Assembly: GCA_035550715.1 (NCBI GenBank)
Contig: DASZOP010000167.1
Location: forward strand, 1-26,973
Direction: 5' to 3'
From: DASRVA01 sp035550715
GTDB taxonomy: Bacteria; Gemmatimonadota; Gemmatimonadetes; JACCXV01; JAHWKZ01
Length of the DNA: 26,973 bases
The notes below the pieces were generated by a model. It searched no databases and was not told the DNA's origin. It worked only from the letters and a program-made list of their open reading frames with translations. Positions 9,133-17,500 of the stretch are shown here, piece after piece. A program made the translations under genes and the position numbers. Position 1 is the first letter of the stretch, and each line of letters starts with the position of its first letter.

Positions 9133-9774
9133 ATGGCGCTCAAGGTCAACGAGATCTTCCACTCGATCCAGGGCGAGTCGACCCATGCCGGGCGGCCCTG
9201 CGTCTTCGTGCGCCTGACGTACTGCAATCTGAGGTGCTCCTTCTGTGATACCGAATACGCGTTCTTCGAGGGGAAGGAGCGGCCGCTGGACGAAATCCTG
9301 GCCGAGATCGCCCGCTACCGGTGCCGGCTCGTCGAGGTCACGGGCGGCGAGCCTCTCGTCCAGCGGGAGACCATCCTCCTTCTCGAGCGGCTCCTCGACG
9401 AAGGGTACGAGGTCCTCCTGGAGACGAGCGGAGGGTGGCCGGTCGAGACCGTGCCCGACGGCGTCAGGATCATCATGGATCTGAAGACGCCCGGAAGCGG
9501 GATGGTGTCGAAGAACCGGTGGGAGAACCTCGGCCATCTCGACCAGGACGACGAGGTCAAGTTCGTGATCTGCGACCGCGCCGACTACGAGTGGGCGCGG
9601 GTGGTGGTCGCCGAGCACGACCTGACCGCACGCCACGCCGTTCTCTTCTCGCCCTCCTTCGGCCAGCTTGCCGCCGACGAGCTGGCCGCCTGGATCCTCG
9701 AGGACCGCCTTTCGGTCCGGCTCCAGCTCCAGATGCACAAGTTCATCTGGTCGCCCGCCGCGCGCGGAGTCTGA
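9133..9774 (+). CDS. queE: 7-carboxy-7-deazaguanine synthase (radical SAM)
   Basis: 213 residues. QueE converts 6-carboxytetrahydropterin to 7-carboxy-7-deazaguanine, the ring-contraction step of queuosine precursor synthesis. Visible: the N-terminal VNEIFHSIQGES, the radical-SAM cluster motif C-x3-C-x2-C (Cys31, Cys35, Cys38 in CNLRCSFCDTEY), the glycine motif VTGGEPLVQ (about 75-83), MDLKTPGSGM in the middle and the C-terminal LQLQMHKFIW typical of QueE. It is the first gene of a tight same-strand group: its stop is followed after 1 nt by the GTG of the LuxE-like gene. QueG lies 16 kb downstream. QueC, QueD and Tgt are not in the window. Confidence 0.95.
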   Translation: MALKVNEIFHSIQGESTHAGRPCVFVRLTYCNLRCSFCDTEYAFFEGKERPLDEILAEIARYRCRLVEVTGGEPLVQRETILLLERLLDEGYEVLLETSGGWPVETVPDGVRIIMDLKTPGSGMVSKNRWENLGHLDQDDEVKFVICDRADYEWARVVVAEHDLTARHAVLFSPSFGQLAADELAAWILEDRLSVRLQLQMHKFIWSPAARGV

Positions 9775-9775
9775 C

Positions 9776-10912
9776 GTGACCCTCCCGCGAGCGGCCCCGC
9801 CGCGCGAGAAGGCTCGCCGCGATGAGGCCGAGCGGCTCGACGTCGAGATCCTGAGCGCGATCGGGGGCGGCTGGCAGGACCCGCTCACCGAGGGCGAGTT
9901 CGACCGCCTGGCGCGCGAGGTCTTCGCTCACCAGTTCCGGTTCATCCCCGCCTATCGCCGCCTCTGCGGGCTGGCCGGCGTGAGCGCCCCGGCCGACGTT
10001 GCGTCGTGGCGCGGGATCCCACCCGTTCCCGCGGGGGCGTTCAAGGTCGGCCGCTGGGCGACGTTCCCTCCCGATGCGGAGGTCGCGGCGTTCCGGACGT
10101 CGGGAACGACGCGGGAAGCCTCCGGCGTGCACCGCCTCGACACGCTGGGGCTCGCCAACGCGGCGATCCTGAAATCCGCGCGCCGCTACGTCGTCCCCGA
10201 CCGGGACCGGATCCGCTGTCTCTTCCTGAGCCCGCCGCCCGGCTCGGCCCGGGAGAGCTCGCTCGTCCACATGTTCGCGGTCTACGCCGAGGCGTTCGGT
10301 GATCCGGGGAGCGCGTTCGCTCTCGGCCGTTCCGGCGGCGTTGCGTTTCCGGCGGCGCTCGACGCGGCGGTCTCCGAGGGCGTTTCCGTGCTGGTGGCGG
10401 GCGCGGCCCTCGCCTGGCTCGGCGTGCTCGAATCGTCGGCGGGGTCGTGGGACCTTCCCCCGGGGAGTCGGGCCCTGGTGACCGGCGGGTTCAAGGGGGC
10501 GGCCCGCCACGCCGACCCCGGCGCGCTCGCGGAGGCGATCGGTGCGCGGCTCGGGATCCCCCTCTCGCATCAGGTTCAGGAGTACGGGATGACCGAGCTC
10601 TCCTCGCAGCTCTACGACGACCGTCTCCGGCGTGCGCTCGGGTTCGACGGCGAGCCCTCAACGGAGGGGTTCCGCGTACCGCCCTGGATGCGGGTCCGGG
10701 TGGTCGAGCCCTTCTCGGGCCGGGACGTCGAGCCCGGCGAGACCGGCGCCCTCGTCCACGTCGACCTGGCCAACCGGGGGAGCGCGGTCGTCGTCCAGAC
10801 GAGCGACCTTGGCGCGGCCGTGGAGGGGGGCATCCGGCTCGCCGGCCGCGAGCCGGGGGCCGAGTCCCGCGGCTGCTCGCTGGCCGCCGAGCTCTGGCTC
10901 GGGCGGGGGTAA
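9776..10912 (+). CDS. LuxE-family acyl-protein synthetase
   Basis: 378 residues from GTG 9776, equal to the usual length of LuxE. LuxE activates a fatty acid with ATP and carries the acyl group on a Cys before passing it to the LuxC reductase. Visible: the adenylation signature AAFRTSGTTREASG (about 100-113), the long central alpha/beta region, VQEYGMTELSSQLYD (the conserved E-Y-G-M-T-E core motif of the PaaK/LuxE group) and a C-terminal GCSLAAELWL whose Cys367 lies where the acyl-accepting Cys of LuxE is known. The start is taken 1 nt after the queE stop; earlier in-frame codons fall inside queE. The LuxC homologue starts 2 nt after its stop. No luxA, luxB or luxD is present, so the function is not bioluminescence as far as the window shows. 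Confidence 0.9.
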   Translation: MTLPRAAPPREKARRDEAERLDVEILSAIGGGWQDPLTEGEFDRLAREVFAHQFRFIPAYRRLCGLAGVSAPADVASWRGIPPVPAGAFKVGRWATFPPDAEVAAFRTSGTTREASGVHRLDTLGLANAAILKSARRYVVPDRDRIRCLFLSPPPGSARESSLVHMFAVYAEAFGDPGSAFALGRSGGVAFPAALDAAVSEGVSVLVAGAALAWLGVLESSAGSWDLPPGSRALVTGGFKGAARHADPGALAEAIGARLGIPLSHQVQEYGMTELSSQLYDDRLRRALGFDGEPSTEGFRVPPWMRVRVVEPFSGRDVEPGETGALVHVDLANRGSAVVVQTSDLGAAVEGGIRLAGREPGAESRGCSLAAELWLGRG

Positions 10913-10914
10913 CC

Positions 10915-12216
10915 GTGACTCGCTCGGTGACGGGTCCTGTCGAGGTCGGCGAACGTGTCCGGGCCCTGGTCGCGGCGGGGGAGCGTCTCAGAGCGCGGCG
11001 GCTCGAGGAGGTCCTCGAGGTCGTCGCCGAGGCGTGCCGCCTCTGGCGCGGCCCGGGTCCCGATCGCGAGGCGGGGGAGCACGCGCTGGCGGCCCACTAC
11101 GGCGTGCCACGGCCGGCGATCGCCGAAATCCTGGATGCAGGGTTCGGCAGCTGGACCGTCGGTAGCCTCCGCGACTGGGTGGCGGGGGAGCTCGGCGATC
11201 CCACCGTCATGGATGGCTTCGTCCCGATCGGCGGTGCCGAGCGCCGCACGTTCGGGCCACGTCTCGCCGTCTTCCTCGCGGCGCACGGGGTCCCGACCTC
11301 ACCGGTCGCCGATCTAATCTCGGCCCTGTGCGTCAAGTCGTCGGCGTGGCTCAAGCCCGCGACCGGGGCGGACGACCTGGCGCGTCGCTTCGTGCGAACG
11401 CTTTCGGAGATCGACGCGGGAATCGCGGCGGCGCTGCTCGTGGAGGAATGGGGAAAAGGGGAGGCCGACGGCGAGCTGATCCTGGGAGCCGCGGACGTCC
11501 TGGTCGCCACGGGTGGCGCAGAGACCATGCTCGCGATCCAGCGGAAGGTCTCGGTGGAGACACGGCTCGTCCTCCACGGACCTCGCACGTCGGCGGCGAT
11601 CGTGCTCCGGGAAGCCCTCGACGCCGACTCGGGCGCGGTCATCGCCGCGCTTGCCCGCGACACGGCTTTCGCGGGCCAGATGGGATGTCTGTCACCGGTC
11701 GTGGCGTACGTGGAGGCTTCACCGCGCCAGGTCGCGGATCTCGTCGAGCCCCTCCACGCGGCCTGCGTCCAGCGCTGGCCGTCCGCTCCGCGCGCTCAGG
11801 CGACTCTGGCGGAGAGAGCCGCCTTCGCCGAGTGGCGCTCGACGGCCGGTGTGGAGGCCGCGAGCGAACGGGGCTCCTGGAGGGGCGACGTCGATTCGGC
11901 GTGGACGGTCGTGGCTCGGCGCAAAGCCGGTCCCCCCGATCCACCGCCGGTCCCGCGGATGCTCACGCTGAACCCGCTGGAAGACATCGTGGATGCGGTC
12001 GATCTCCTCGCGGCCAGACGAGACACGATCGCTGCGGTGGGAATGTCCGGTCCGGCCGATCGGGTCACCGACTTGGCGGGATCCTTGGCCGAGGTCGGCG
12101 TCGAACGCATCTGCCCGCTCGGTCGGATGCAGTGCCCGCCGGCGGCCTGGCGCCGGGACGGACGGACGACGCTGACCGACCTCGTCCGCTGGGTGGACCG
12201 GGAGAGTGGACGATGA
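10915..12216 (+). CDS. LuxC-family acyl-CoA/acyl-protein reductase
   Basis: 433 residues from GTG 10915. LuxC enzymes reduce an enzyme-bound fatty acyl group to the aldehyde with NADPH in an aldehyde-dehydrogenase fold. Visible: an N-terminal helical region, a nucleotide-binding-like VLVATGGAETMLAIQRKVS (about 193-212), the nucleophile segment FAGQMGCLSPVVAYVEA with Cys258, and the closing ICPLGRMQCPPAAWRRDGRTTLTDLVRWVD, which matches the conserved end of the family. With the LuxE-like protein it would form a fatty-acid reductase pair. The product aldehyde could feed unusual lipids, alcohols or alkanes, but no downstream enzyme is visible. A strong hairpin lies just after the stop. Confidence 0.9.
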   Translation: MTRSVTGPVEVGERVRALVAAGERLRARRLEEVLEVVAEACRLWRGPGPDREAGEHALAAHYGVPRPAIAEILDAGFGSWTVGSLRDWVAGELGDPTVMDGFVPIGGAERRTFGPRLAVFLAAHGVPTSPVADLISALCVKSSAWLKPATGADDLARRFVRTLSEIDAGIAAALLVEEWGKGEADGELILGAADVLVATGGAETMLAIQRKVSVETRLVLHGPRTSAAIVLREALDADSGAVIAALARDTAFAGQMGCLSPVVAYVEASPRQVADLVEPLHAACVQRWPSAPRAQATLAERAAFAEWRSTAGVEAASERGSWRGDVDSAWTVVARRKAGPPDPPPVPRMLTLNPLEDIVDAVDLLAARRDTIAAVGMSGPADRVTDLAGSLAEVGVERICPLGRMQCPPAAWRRDGRTTLTDLVRWVDRESGR

Positions 12217-12221
12217 AAGAA

Positions 12222-12245
12222 GAGCCGGCCCTCGCGGGCCGGCTC
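12222..12245. terminator. Bidirectional intrinsic terminator
   Basis: GAGCCGGCCC, a TCGC loop and GGGCCGGCTC form a perfect 10-bp stem between the convergent luxC-like and csp genes. On the minus strand it is followed by TTCTTTC, a modest U-tract suited to ending the csp transcript; on the plus strand the run is weaker. Confidence 0.75.
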
Positions 12246-12276
12246 CTGAATTCACGCGTCCGGAATCGAGCCTATC

Positions 12277-12555
12277 TCACTTGCCGTCCACGCGGGTCAC
12301 GTTGACCGCCTGGGGTCCCTTCTGGCTCTGCGTCACCTGGAACTCGACCCGCTGCCCTTCGCTGAGGGTCCGGAACCCCTTGCCGACGATGTCGCTGTAA
12401 TGGACGAAGATGTCGCTGCCGTCCGGGCGCTCGATGAAGCCGAAACCCTTCTGCGCGTCGAACCACTTCACCGAGCCCTGCTCCGATACGGGCTGCGCCT
12501 TGCCGAACAGATTCTTGAACATGCGGCCGATCGAGAAACCACCGTCCGAGCCCAT
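12277..12555 (-). CDS. Cold-shock domain protein with N-terminal extension
   Basis: 92 residues. Single cold-shock domain from about residue 27: GSVKWFDAQKGFGFIERPDG contains RNP1 (KGFGFI) and SDIFVHYSDI contains RNP2 (FVH), followed by LSEGQRVEFQVTQSQKGPQAVNVTRV. It binds single-stranded nucleic acid, probably as an RNA chaperone. The ATG at 12555 has GGAGG about 8 nt upstream. Classical CspA proteins are near 70 residues; here about 25 residues (GGFSIGRMFKNLFGKAQPVS) precede the domain. A start at Met12 would shorten this but lacks a ribosome-binding site. The frame is also open to a TTG at 12666, which would add 37 residues, but the Shine-Dalgarno favours 12555. Confidence 0.95.
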   Translation of the reverse strand: MGSDGGFSIGRMFKNLFGKAQPVSEQGSVKWFDAQKGFGFIERPDGSDIFVHYSDIVGKGFRTLSEGQRVEFQVTQSQKGPQAVNVTRVDGK

Positions 12556-12672
12556 GGCCGAACCTCCGAAACCGACGAGAAAGTGGTTGAGCTGGGTACG
12601 ATAAGCGGCTGATGTCGCTTGACTTGGGGGCCTGCCATCGAGGGCGAAACCGAGCCGCCGTTGCAACGTCGC

Positions 12673-12701
12673 AATATAAGGTCCGCCCGTCGCTCGGGCA
12701 A
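12673..12701 (-). promoter_or_regulatory. csp promoter with long 5' leader
   Basis: On the minus strand TTGCCC (12696-12701), a 17-bp spacer and TATATT (12673-12678) make a well-formed promoter. Transcription would start near 12666, leaving about 110 nt of untranslated leader before the ATG at 12555, as is usual for cspA-like mRNAs that are regulated through leader structure. Confidence 0.6.
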
Positions 12702-12735
12702 AGGGCGCTCGCTGGATGCGGTACCCGGGGCGTCC

Positions 12736-12741
12736 TATACT
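12736..12741 (+). promoter_or_regulatory. -10 box for leaderless WYL-protein gene
   Basis: TATACT ends 8 nt before the ATG at 12750, with no Shine-Dalgarno in between and only a weak -35. The rest of the 194-bp gap 12556-12749 holds the divergent csp promoter and leader and nothing else recognisable. Confidence 0.5.
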
Positions 12742-12749
12742 GGGCGCTG

Positions 12750-13172
12750 ATGGAGCTCACCGAGCGCGAGAGGGCGCGTCTGAGGACGCTGGTCGAGCGG
12801 GCCCGCGAAGCGGACCCCGAGGACGACGTGCTGGCGTCCCTGGCGGCGCGGCTCGCGGCCGGCGGCGGCCCGGCGTTCGCCAAATACGCCGAGGTGCTCG
12901 AGCCCGGCGTCGATCCCGACCCGGACATCCTGGACCGGATCCAGCGCGCCGTGGCGTCGGCGAGCCGGCTTTCCATCCGCTACACCGCCCGCTCGACCGG
13001 CGAGACGACGGATCGTGTCGTTCGACCCTTCAACGTCCACTTCTACGACGGGCGCGAGTACCTGGAGGCGTTCTGCGAGCTCAGGGGGGCCGATCGTGTG
13101 TTCGCGATCGGCAACATCGAAGACGCGCGTGAGGTTCCCGACGAGGAAGAGCCGGTCGGCGCCCGCTCCTGA
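12750..13172 (+). CDS. Small stand-alone WYL-domain-like protein
   Basis: 140 residues. The first 60 are a charged helical region (MELTERERARLRTLVERARE) followed by an Ala/Gly linker. Residues about 65-130 fit a WYL domain: ILDRIQRAVASASRLSIRYTA, DRVVRPFNVHFYDGREYLEAFCELRGADRVFAIGNIEDAREV. WYL domains are ligand-sensing modules usually fused to a winged-helix DNA-binding domain; no such domain is present here. The role is therefore uncertain: it might act as a partner of another protein or bind nucleic acid or a ligand by itself. It is divergent from csp and converges on lemA with 9 bp between stops. The family call rests on the pattern alone. Confidence 0.75.
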   Translation: MELTERERARLRTLVERAREADPEDDVLASLAARLAAGGGPAFAKYAEVLEPGVDPDPDILDRIQRAVASASRLSIRYTARSTGETTDRVVRPFNVHFYDGREYLEAFCELRGADRVFAIGNIEDAREVPDEEEPVGARS

Positions 13173-13181
13173 CCCGCCCGC

Positions 13182-13757
13182 TCAGCGCAGATCGACCTTG
13201 ACGGGCTCCCGCTCGGCGTCGTCCCCGGTGGCGAAGAACTCGCGCGCCCGGAATCCGAGGACGCCCGCGATCAAAGCCGTCGGGAACGTCTGGACCCGCG
13301 TGTTGTAGACGCGCACGTTCTCGTTGTAGAACTGGCGGGCCGAGGAGATCCGGTCCTCGGTGCCGGTCAGCTCCTCCTGAAGCCGCATCACGTTCTCGTT
13401 GGCCTTGAGCTGGGGATAGTTCTCGACCACGGCGAAGAGCTGCCTCAGCGCGCCGGTCAGGACGTTCTCGGCCCGCGCCTGGTCGGCCGGCCCGGTCGCG
13501 GCCGCCGCCTGCGACCGCGCCTCGGTGACCTTGGTCAGCACGTCCTGCTCGAACCCCATGTAGTCCTTGACCGCCTCGACCAGGTTGGGGATCAGGTCGT
13601 AGCGGCGCTTGAGCTGGACGTCGATCTGCGCCCACGCGTTGTCGAGCTGGTTGCGGAGGCCGACCAGCGAGTTGTAGGTGACGATCGCCCAGCCGACGAG
13701 GACGACGACGAGGCCGAGAAGGACGAGGAGGACGAGCCCGATGCCGAGTTCGATCAT
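13182..13757 (-). CDS. lemA: LemA family protein
   Basis: 191 residues. An N-terminal transmembrane helix (about 5-27, IGLVLLVLLGLVVVLVGWAI) is followed by the conserved YNSLVGLRNQLDNAWAQIDVQLKRRYDLIPNLVEAVKDYM and long helices ending with ENVRVYNTRVQTFPTALIAGVLGFRAREFF, all hallmarks of LemA. These membrane-anchored coiled-coil proteins have no settled biochemical role, although they often sit beside TPM/HtpX-type genes, which are not seen here. GGAGGT lies 6 nt upstream of the ATG. It follows the GT2 gene by 58 bp on the same strand and could be part of that transcript. The stop converges on the WYL gene. Confidence 0.97.
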   Translation of the reverse strand: MIELGIGLVLLVLLGLVVVLVGWAIVTYNSLVGLRNQLDNAWAQIDVQLKRRYDLIPNLVEAVKDYMGFEQDVLTKVTEARSQAAAATGPADQARAENVLTGALRQLFAVVENYPQLKANENVMRLQEELTGTEDRISSARQFYNENVRVYNTRVQTFPTALIAGVLGFRAREFFATGDDAEREPVKVDLR

Positions 13758-13815
13758 CCGACCTCCAGGACAGGGGAGCGAGCCTCGGCCACGCTATCGG
13801 CGCGGGAGCGGGATG

Positions 13816-14580
13816 TCAACGCGAGACGGGCAGGGCCTCGGGGCTGGGAGAGGAAGCGGCGGGGCGGGTGCTGGGCCGAAGCAGGCCCAGCCGACGGCGG
13901 AGGACCAGCGCGAACAGGTGCCCGAACCGGTACACTCCCTCGTGGAGGAGGTTGAAGTGGCTCTTCCGGTTGTCCTCGCAGGCCACGCCGATCTCCTCGA
14001 TCCGGAGCCCGTCGCGCCACGCCTGAACCAGGATGTCGATGACGTAGTTGCTGCCGCGGCCGATCAGCCCTTCGTAACGCTCGAGCAGCTCCTTCCGGTA
14101 CGCCTTGGCGCCGATCGAGACGTCGTGGAAGGGGACGCCTAGACCCCGGCGCATGACGAACACGAACAGATCGCTGACCAGGACCCGCAGCCGCGGACGG
14201 TTCTGTGCATCGGTCCGCTTCGCGCCGACCACGACGTCGGCGCCGCTGGTCAAGCGGTCCAAGGCATCGCCCACGAAGGAGAGGTCCATCGCCAGGTCGG
14301 CGTCGACCGCGACGACCGCATCGTGACGAAGGTGGGGGAGCGCCGCTCGCAAGGCCGCGCCGACCCCGCGCTCCGGGATCCGGAGCGGGACGATGCGGGG
14401 GTCAATGGCCGCCAGGTCGCGGGCGACCGCGACCGTCGTGTCGGTCGACCCGTTGTCGACGATGATGAGCTGGACGTGCGGAGCCACCTCCTCGGCCGCC
14501 CGGAGGAGCCGTGGCATGGTGTCGAAGAGGGTCCCGGCTTCGTCGTAGGCGGGAACGAAGAGGGAGACGGAACGGTTCAC
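13816..14580 (-). CDS. Family 2 glycosyltransferase, DPM1-like (polyprenyl-phosphate sugar synthase)
   Basis: 254 residues from GTG 14580. GT-A fold family 2 enzyme: SLFVPAYDEAGTL (about 6-18), IIVDNGSTDTTVAVA (39-53), the metal/sugar-nucleotide motif VAVDADLAMD (Asp93, Asp95), and VPFHDVSIGAKAYRKELL after the acceptor region. This pattern is that of dolichyl/undecaprenyl-phosphate mannose or glucose synthases, which make the lipid-linked sugar used by GT-C transferases. No C-terminal transmembrane domain is visible. Its GTG overlaps the TGA of the large upstream membrane protein (GTGA, 14577-14580), so the two are translationally coupled. Which sugar it uses cannot be read from the sequence. 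Confidence 0.95.
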   Translation of the reverse strand: MNRSVSLFVPAYDEAGTLFDTMPRLLRAAEEVAPHVQLIIVDNGSTDTTVAVARDLAAIDPRIVPLRIPERGVGAALRAALPHLRHDAVVAVDADLAMDLSFVGDALDRLTSGADVVVGAKRTDAQNRPRLRVLVSDLFVFVMRRGLGVPFHDVSIGAKAYRKELLERYEGLIGRGSNYVIDILVQAWRDGLRIEEIGVACEDNRKSHFNLLHEGVYRFGHLFALVLRRRLGLLRPSTRPAASSPSPEALPVSR

Positions 14581-17500
14581 GGGGACCCCGGCGCGGACCC
14601 GCCGATCGGCGCGACCGGCACCTTCTCCAGCCGCTCGCGGGCGGCCGCCCGCCATCCGTCGGGGGCCAGCGGAGCGGCGAGCGCCGCCTCCAGCGCCTCC
14701 CGGGCCGGGCCCGCCGCCCCGCGCCCGGCGAGGAGATCGGACAGCCGGACCTGCGCCTCGGCGTGATAGGTGGAGACCGGATAGTCGTCCACGAAAGCCT
14801 TCAGCCCCTCGAGCGCGGTGTCGTGATCCCCCGCTTCCAGCGGGACCAGGCACAGATAGAAGGCGGCGTCGTCCTTGAGGCCGTGGGGCGTGTCGGCGGC
14901 CAGCATCGCCTCGAACATGGACTCCGCCTCGGGGAAACGTCTGTCAGACAGTTGACGTTGCCCCGCCGCCAGGAGGGCCGGGAAATCGACCGGCGGGTGC
15001 CGCCGCAGCATGAGGACCGCCCCGGCGCCGGCCAGGGCCATCAAGGTGGCGATCCCGACCCACCCCGCGCGTCCCGCCTCGGGCAGGCGGCGCTCCCTTG
15101 ACCGCCAGCCGGCCCGCCGCCCGACGGCCCGACCGGCGACCAGGGCCGCCAGCGAGAGAAGGGTCACGAGGAGTCCCAGCCGCCCGGACCCGCCGGAGGT
15201 CCAGGCGAGGGTCAGCTTCTGCGACCTCGGGATCACGAGCATCATCCCCGGCGCCACGAGGTGGATCGGGGAGCCGTCGGACGCCCTCCAGCCCGGGTGG
15301 TAGCCGACCTTGACCAGGAGCGGATGGCCGGGCGCGTCGGTCTCGATCTGCATGGATCCGTCTGTGACGGTCGCCGAGACCCGCGGCCGGGTAGGATACG
15401 GGACTCGCGGGAGACGACCGGGACGATAACGGTCGACCGCGGGCCACGCCGGGTCGGGATCCTCGTCCAGGACGAGCGGGACGTCGAGATCGGTGCCGGC
15501 ACGGAACCAGTCGTACCCCTCTTGCCGCCAGTCGGCGCGCGAATCGGCCACCGGCCGGACGGCGACCGGCTCGACCAGGCGCGGCCGTCGGACCAGCGCG
15601 AAGACCGTGTAGACGCCCGAGCGCGCCCGCTCCTCGAACTCGCTCGACCCGGCCAGAGCCGTGGTCAGCGAGTCGGTGTACGCGACCAGCTCGGAAGCCC
15701 CCAGGAGATCCAGGTGGGGCGCGACCTCGGCCGGCCGGAACCGGCCGCACTCGTACGCGGTGAGCGGACAGGAGGGGCGGAGGCTGATCTCCGACTGGAG
15801 ATAGAAGACGACCGGCGCCAGAACCGCGCTCTGGAAGTAGAGCCCTTCCAGGGTGGCCCGGCGGGCGAACCACGGCAGGAGCTCGAAGGCGCGGATCGTC
15901 CCGGCGGCGTTGTGATCGGGATGATGCTCCCAGGCGACCCTGGGCTCGCCGATCCCGCCGGCCACCTCCCGCATCACGCCGGCGTAGTCGGGCCAGCGGG
16001 TGGTTCCTTCCATGCCCCGCAGGTTCCACCGCGCCCATGACGGCAGGTAGGCGACGGAGGCGATCGCGAACGCCGAGATGACGACGATCGTCGCGGCGGC
16101 GTAGGCCCGACGCCAGGCCGGGCGCGAGAGCTCGATCCAGGCTCCGGCCTCCCAGGCCCCTGCCAGCAGGAGCGCTCCGTGCATCATGGGGAGGAACCGG
16201 ACGTCGACAACGCCCAGGCTGTACCCCAGCCGGTAGACGGCGAAGAGGGCGGCCGCGAAGCCCGCCAGCCACACCTGGCCCGCGGCGAGGACCGGTCGCC
16301 GTCCGGTGAGCGCGCGTCCGAGCGCGCCGGCGACCAGGATCGTCAGGGCGGCGGCCACGACCGCCGGCAGGAGGTCGCCCAGCCCGCCGATCTCCCACTT
16401 CTCCCGGAAGCTGTTGGTCCACGGAAGGTTGGCGAGGAGGGGGATCAGCCACCACGCGAGGAGGCCGAAGGCGAGCAGGCCGATCCGGGCGACGTGCCAC
16501 CAACGCCGCCACCAGAGCCGGGGGTGGATCACGAGCAGCGCGATCCCGAGGGCGCCCGAGATCAAGGTGTAGCCGTGGGCCAGCCCTGCCAGGGCGAGGA
16601 GGACCCCGGCCGGCCACCATCGGGCGACCTGGTCGCGCGTCTTCCAGGCGTAGGTCGCCGCGAGCCACGCGAGCGGATACCCGAGCCCGTAGGCGAACTC
16701 CCCGGCCAGGAGGCTTCCCAGGTTGCCGCCCCAGGTGGCCTGGACCTCGATCAGCAGGAAGGCGAGGGCGAGGGCCGGCGCGATCCAGCGCGCCGGGCGG
16801 GGCGCCCCCAGCCAGCGCAGCGAGATCGCCCAGGCGAAGGGAAGGAGGACCGCGCCGGCCAGGGCGCCGACCTTCATCGCCACCGTCAGCGGAAGGATCG
16901 CGCTCAGCCCCACCATGACCAGGAACACGAGCGGGAAGTAGAAGAGGAAGAGCGGAAAGCCGGCGTACTGATCCATGCTCCAGCCGTAGACCCGGCCGGC
17001 GGGGATCAAGGTGTTCCTGAGCTGGTCGAGCGCCACGATGTGGCTCGCGTAGTCTCCGCCGGCGGGGGTCGTGTCGAGAAAGAGGAGGCGGGGCGGGAAC
17101 ATGGTCAGCGCCACCGCGCCCAGGATGAGGATCGAGAGCGACAGCGGAAGGAAAGAGAGAAGGCGCTCGCCGGCGGCCGTCCCGAGCGGCCGCTCGCGGG
17201 ATCGCGAGGCGAAACCCGCCGCCAGCCAGGCCAGCAGGCAGAGACCCGCCCAGCCGGCGAGGAGGGAGAGATCGGGCCGCCAGAGGCTCCGGAAGGATCG
17301 CGTGTCGACCACCACCCGGACGATCCTCCCCGGAGCGCCCGGGTCGTCCGGGAGGACGAGCAGGAAAGCCACGCTCTCCCACCCCGTGATGTCGGTGGCG
17401 GGCCGGAGCCGGGCGTCGATGGCGGCGGTCCCGTCCCGGGAGCGCCATCCGCCGGAGCCCTCGAGGCCGAGCTCGGTCGCCGCCCACCACGTCGCCCGGC

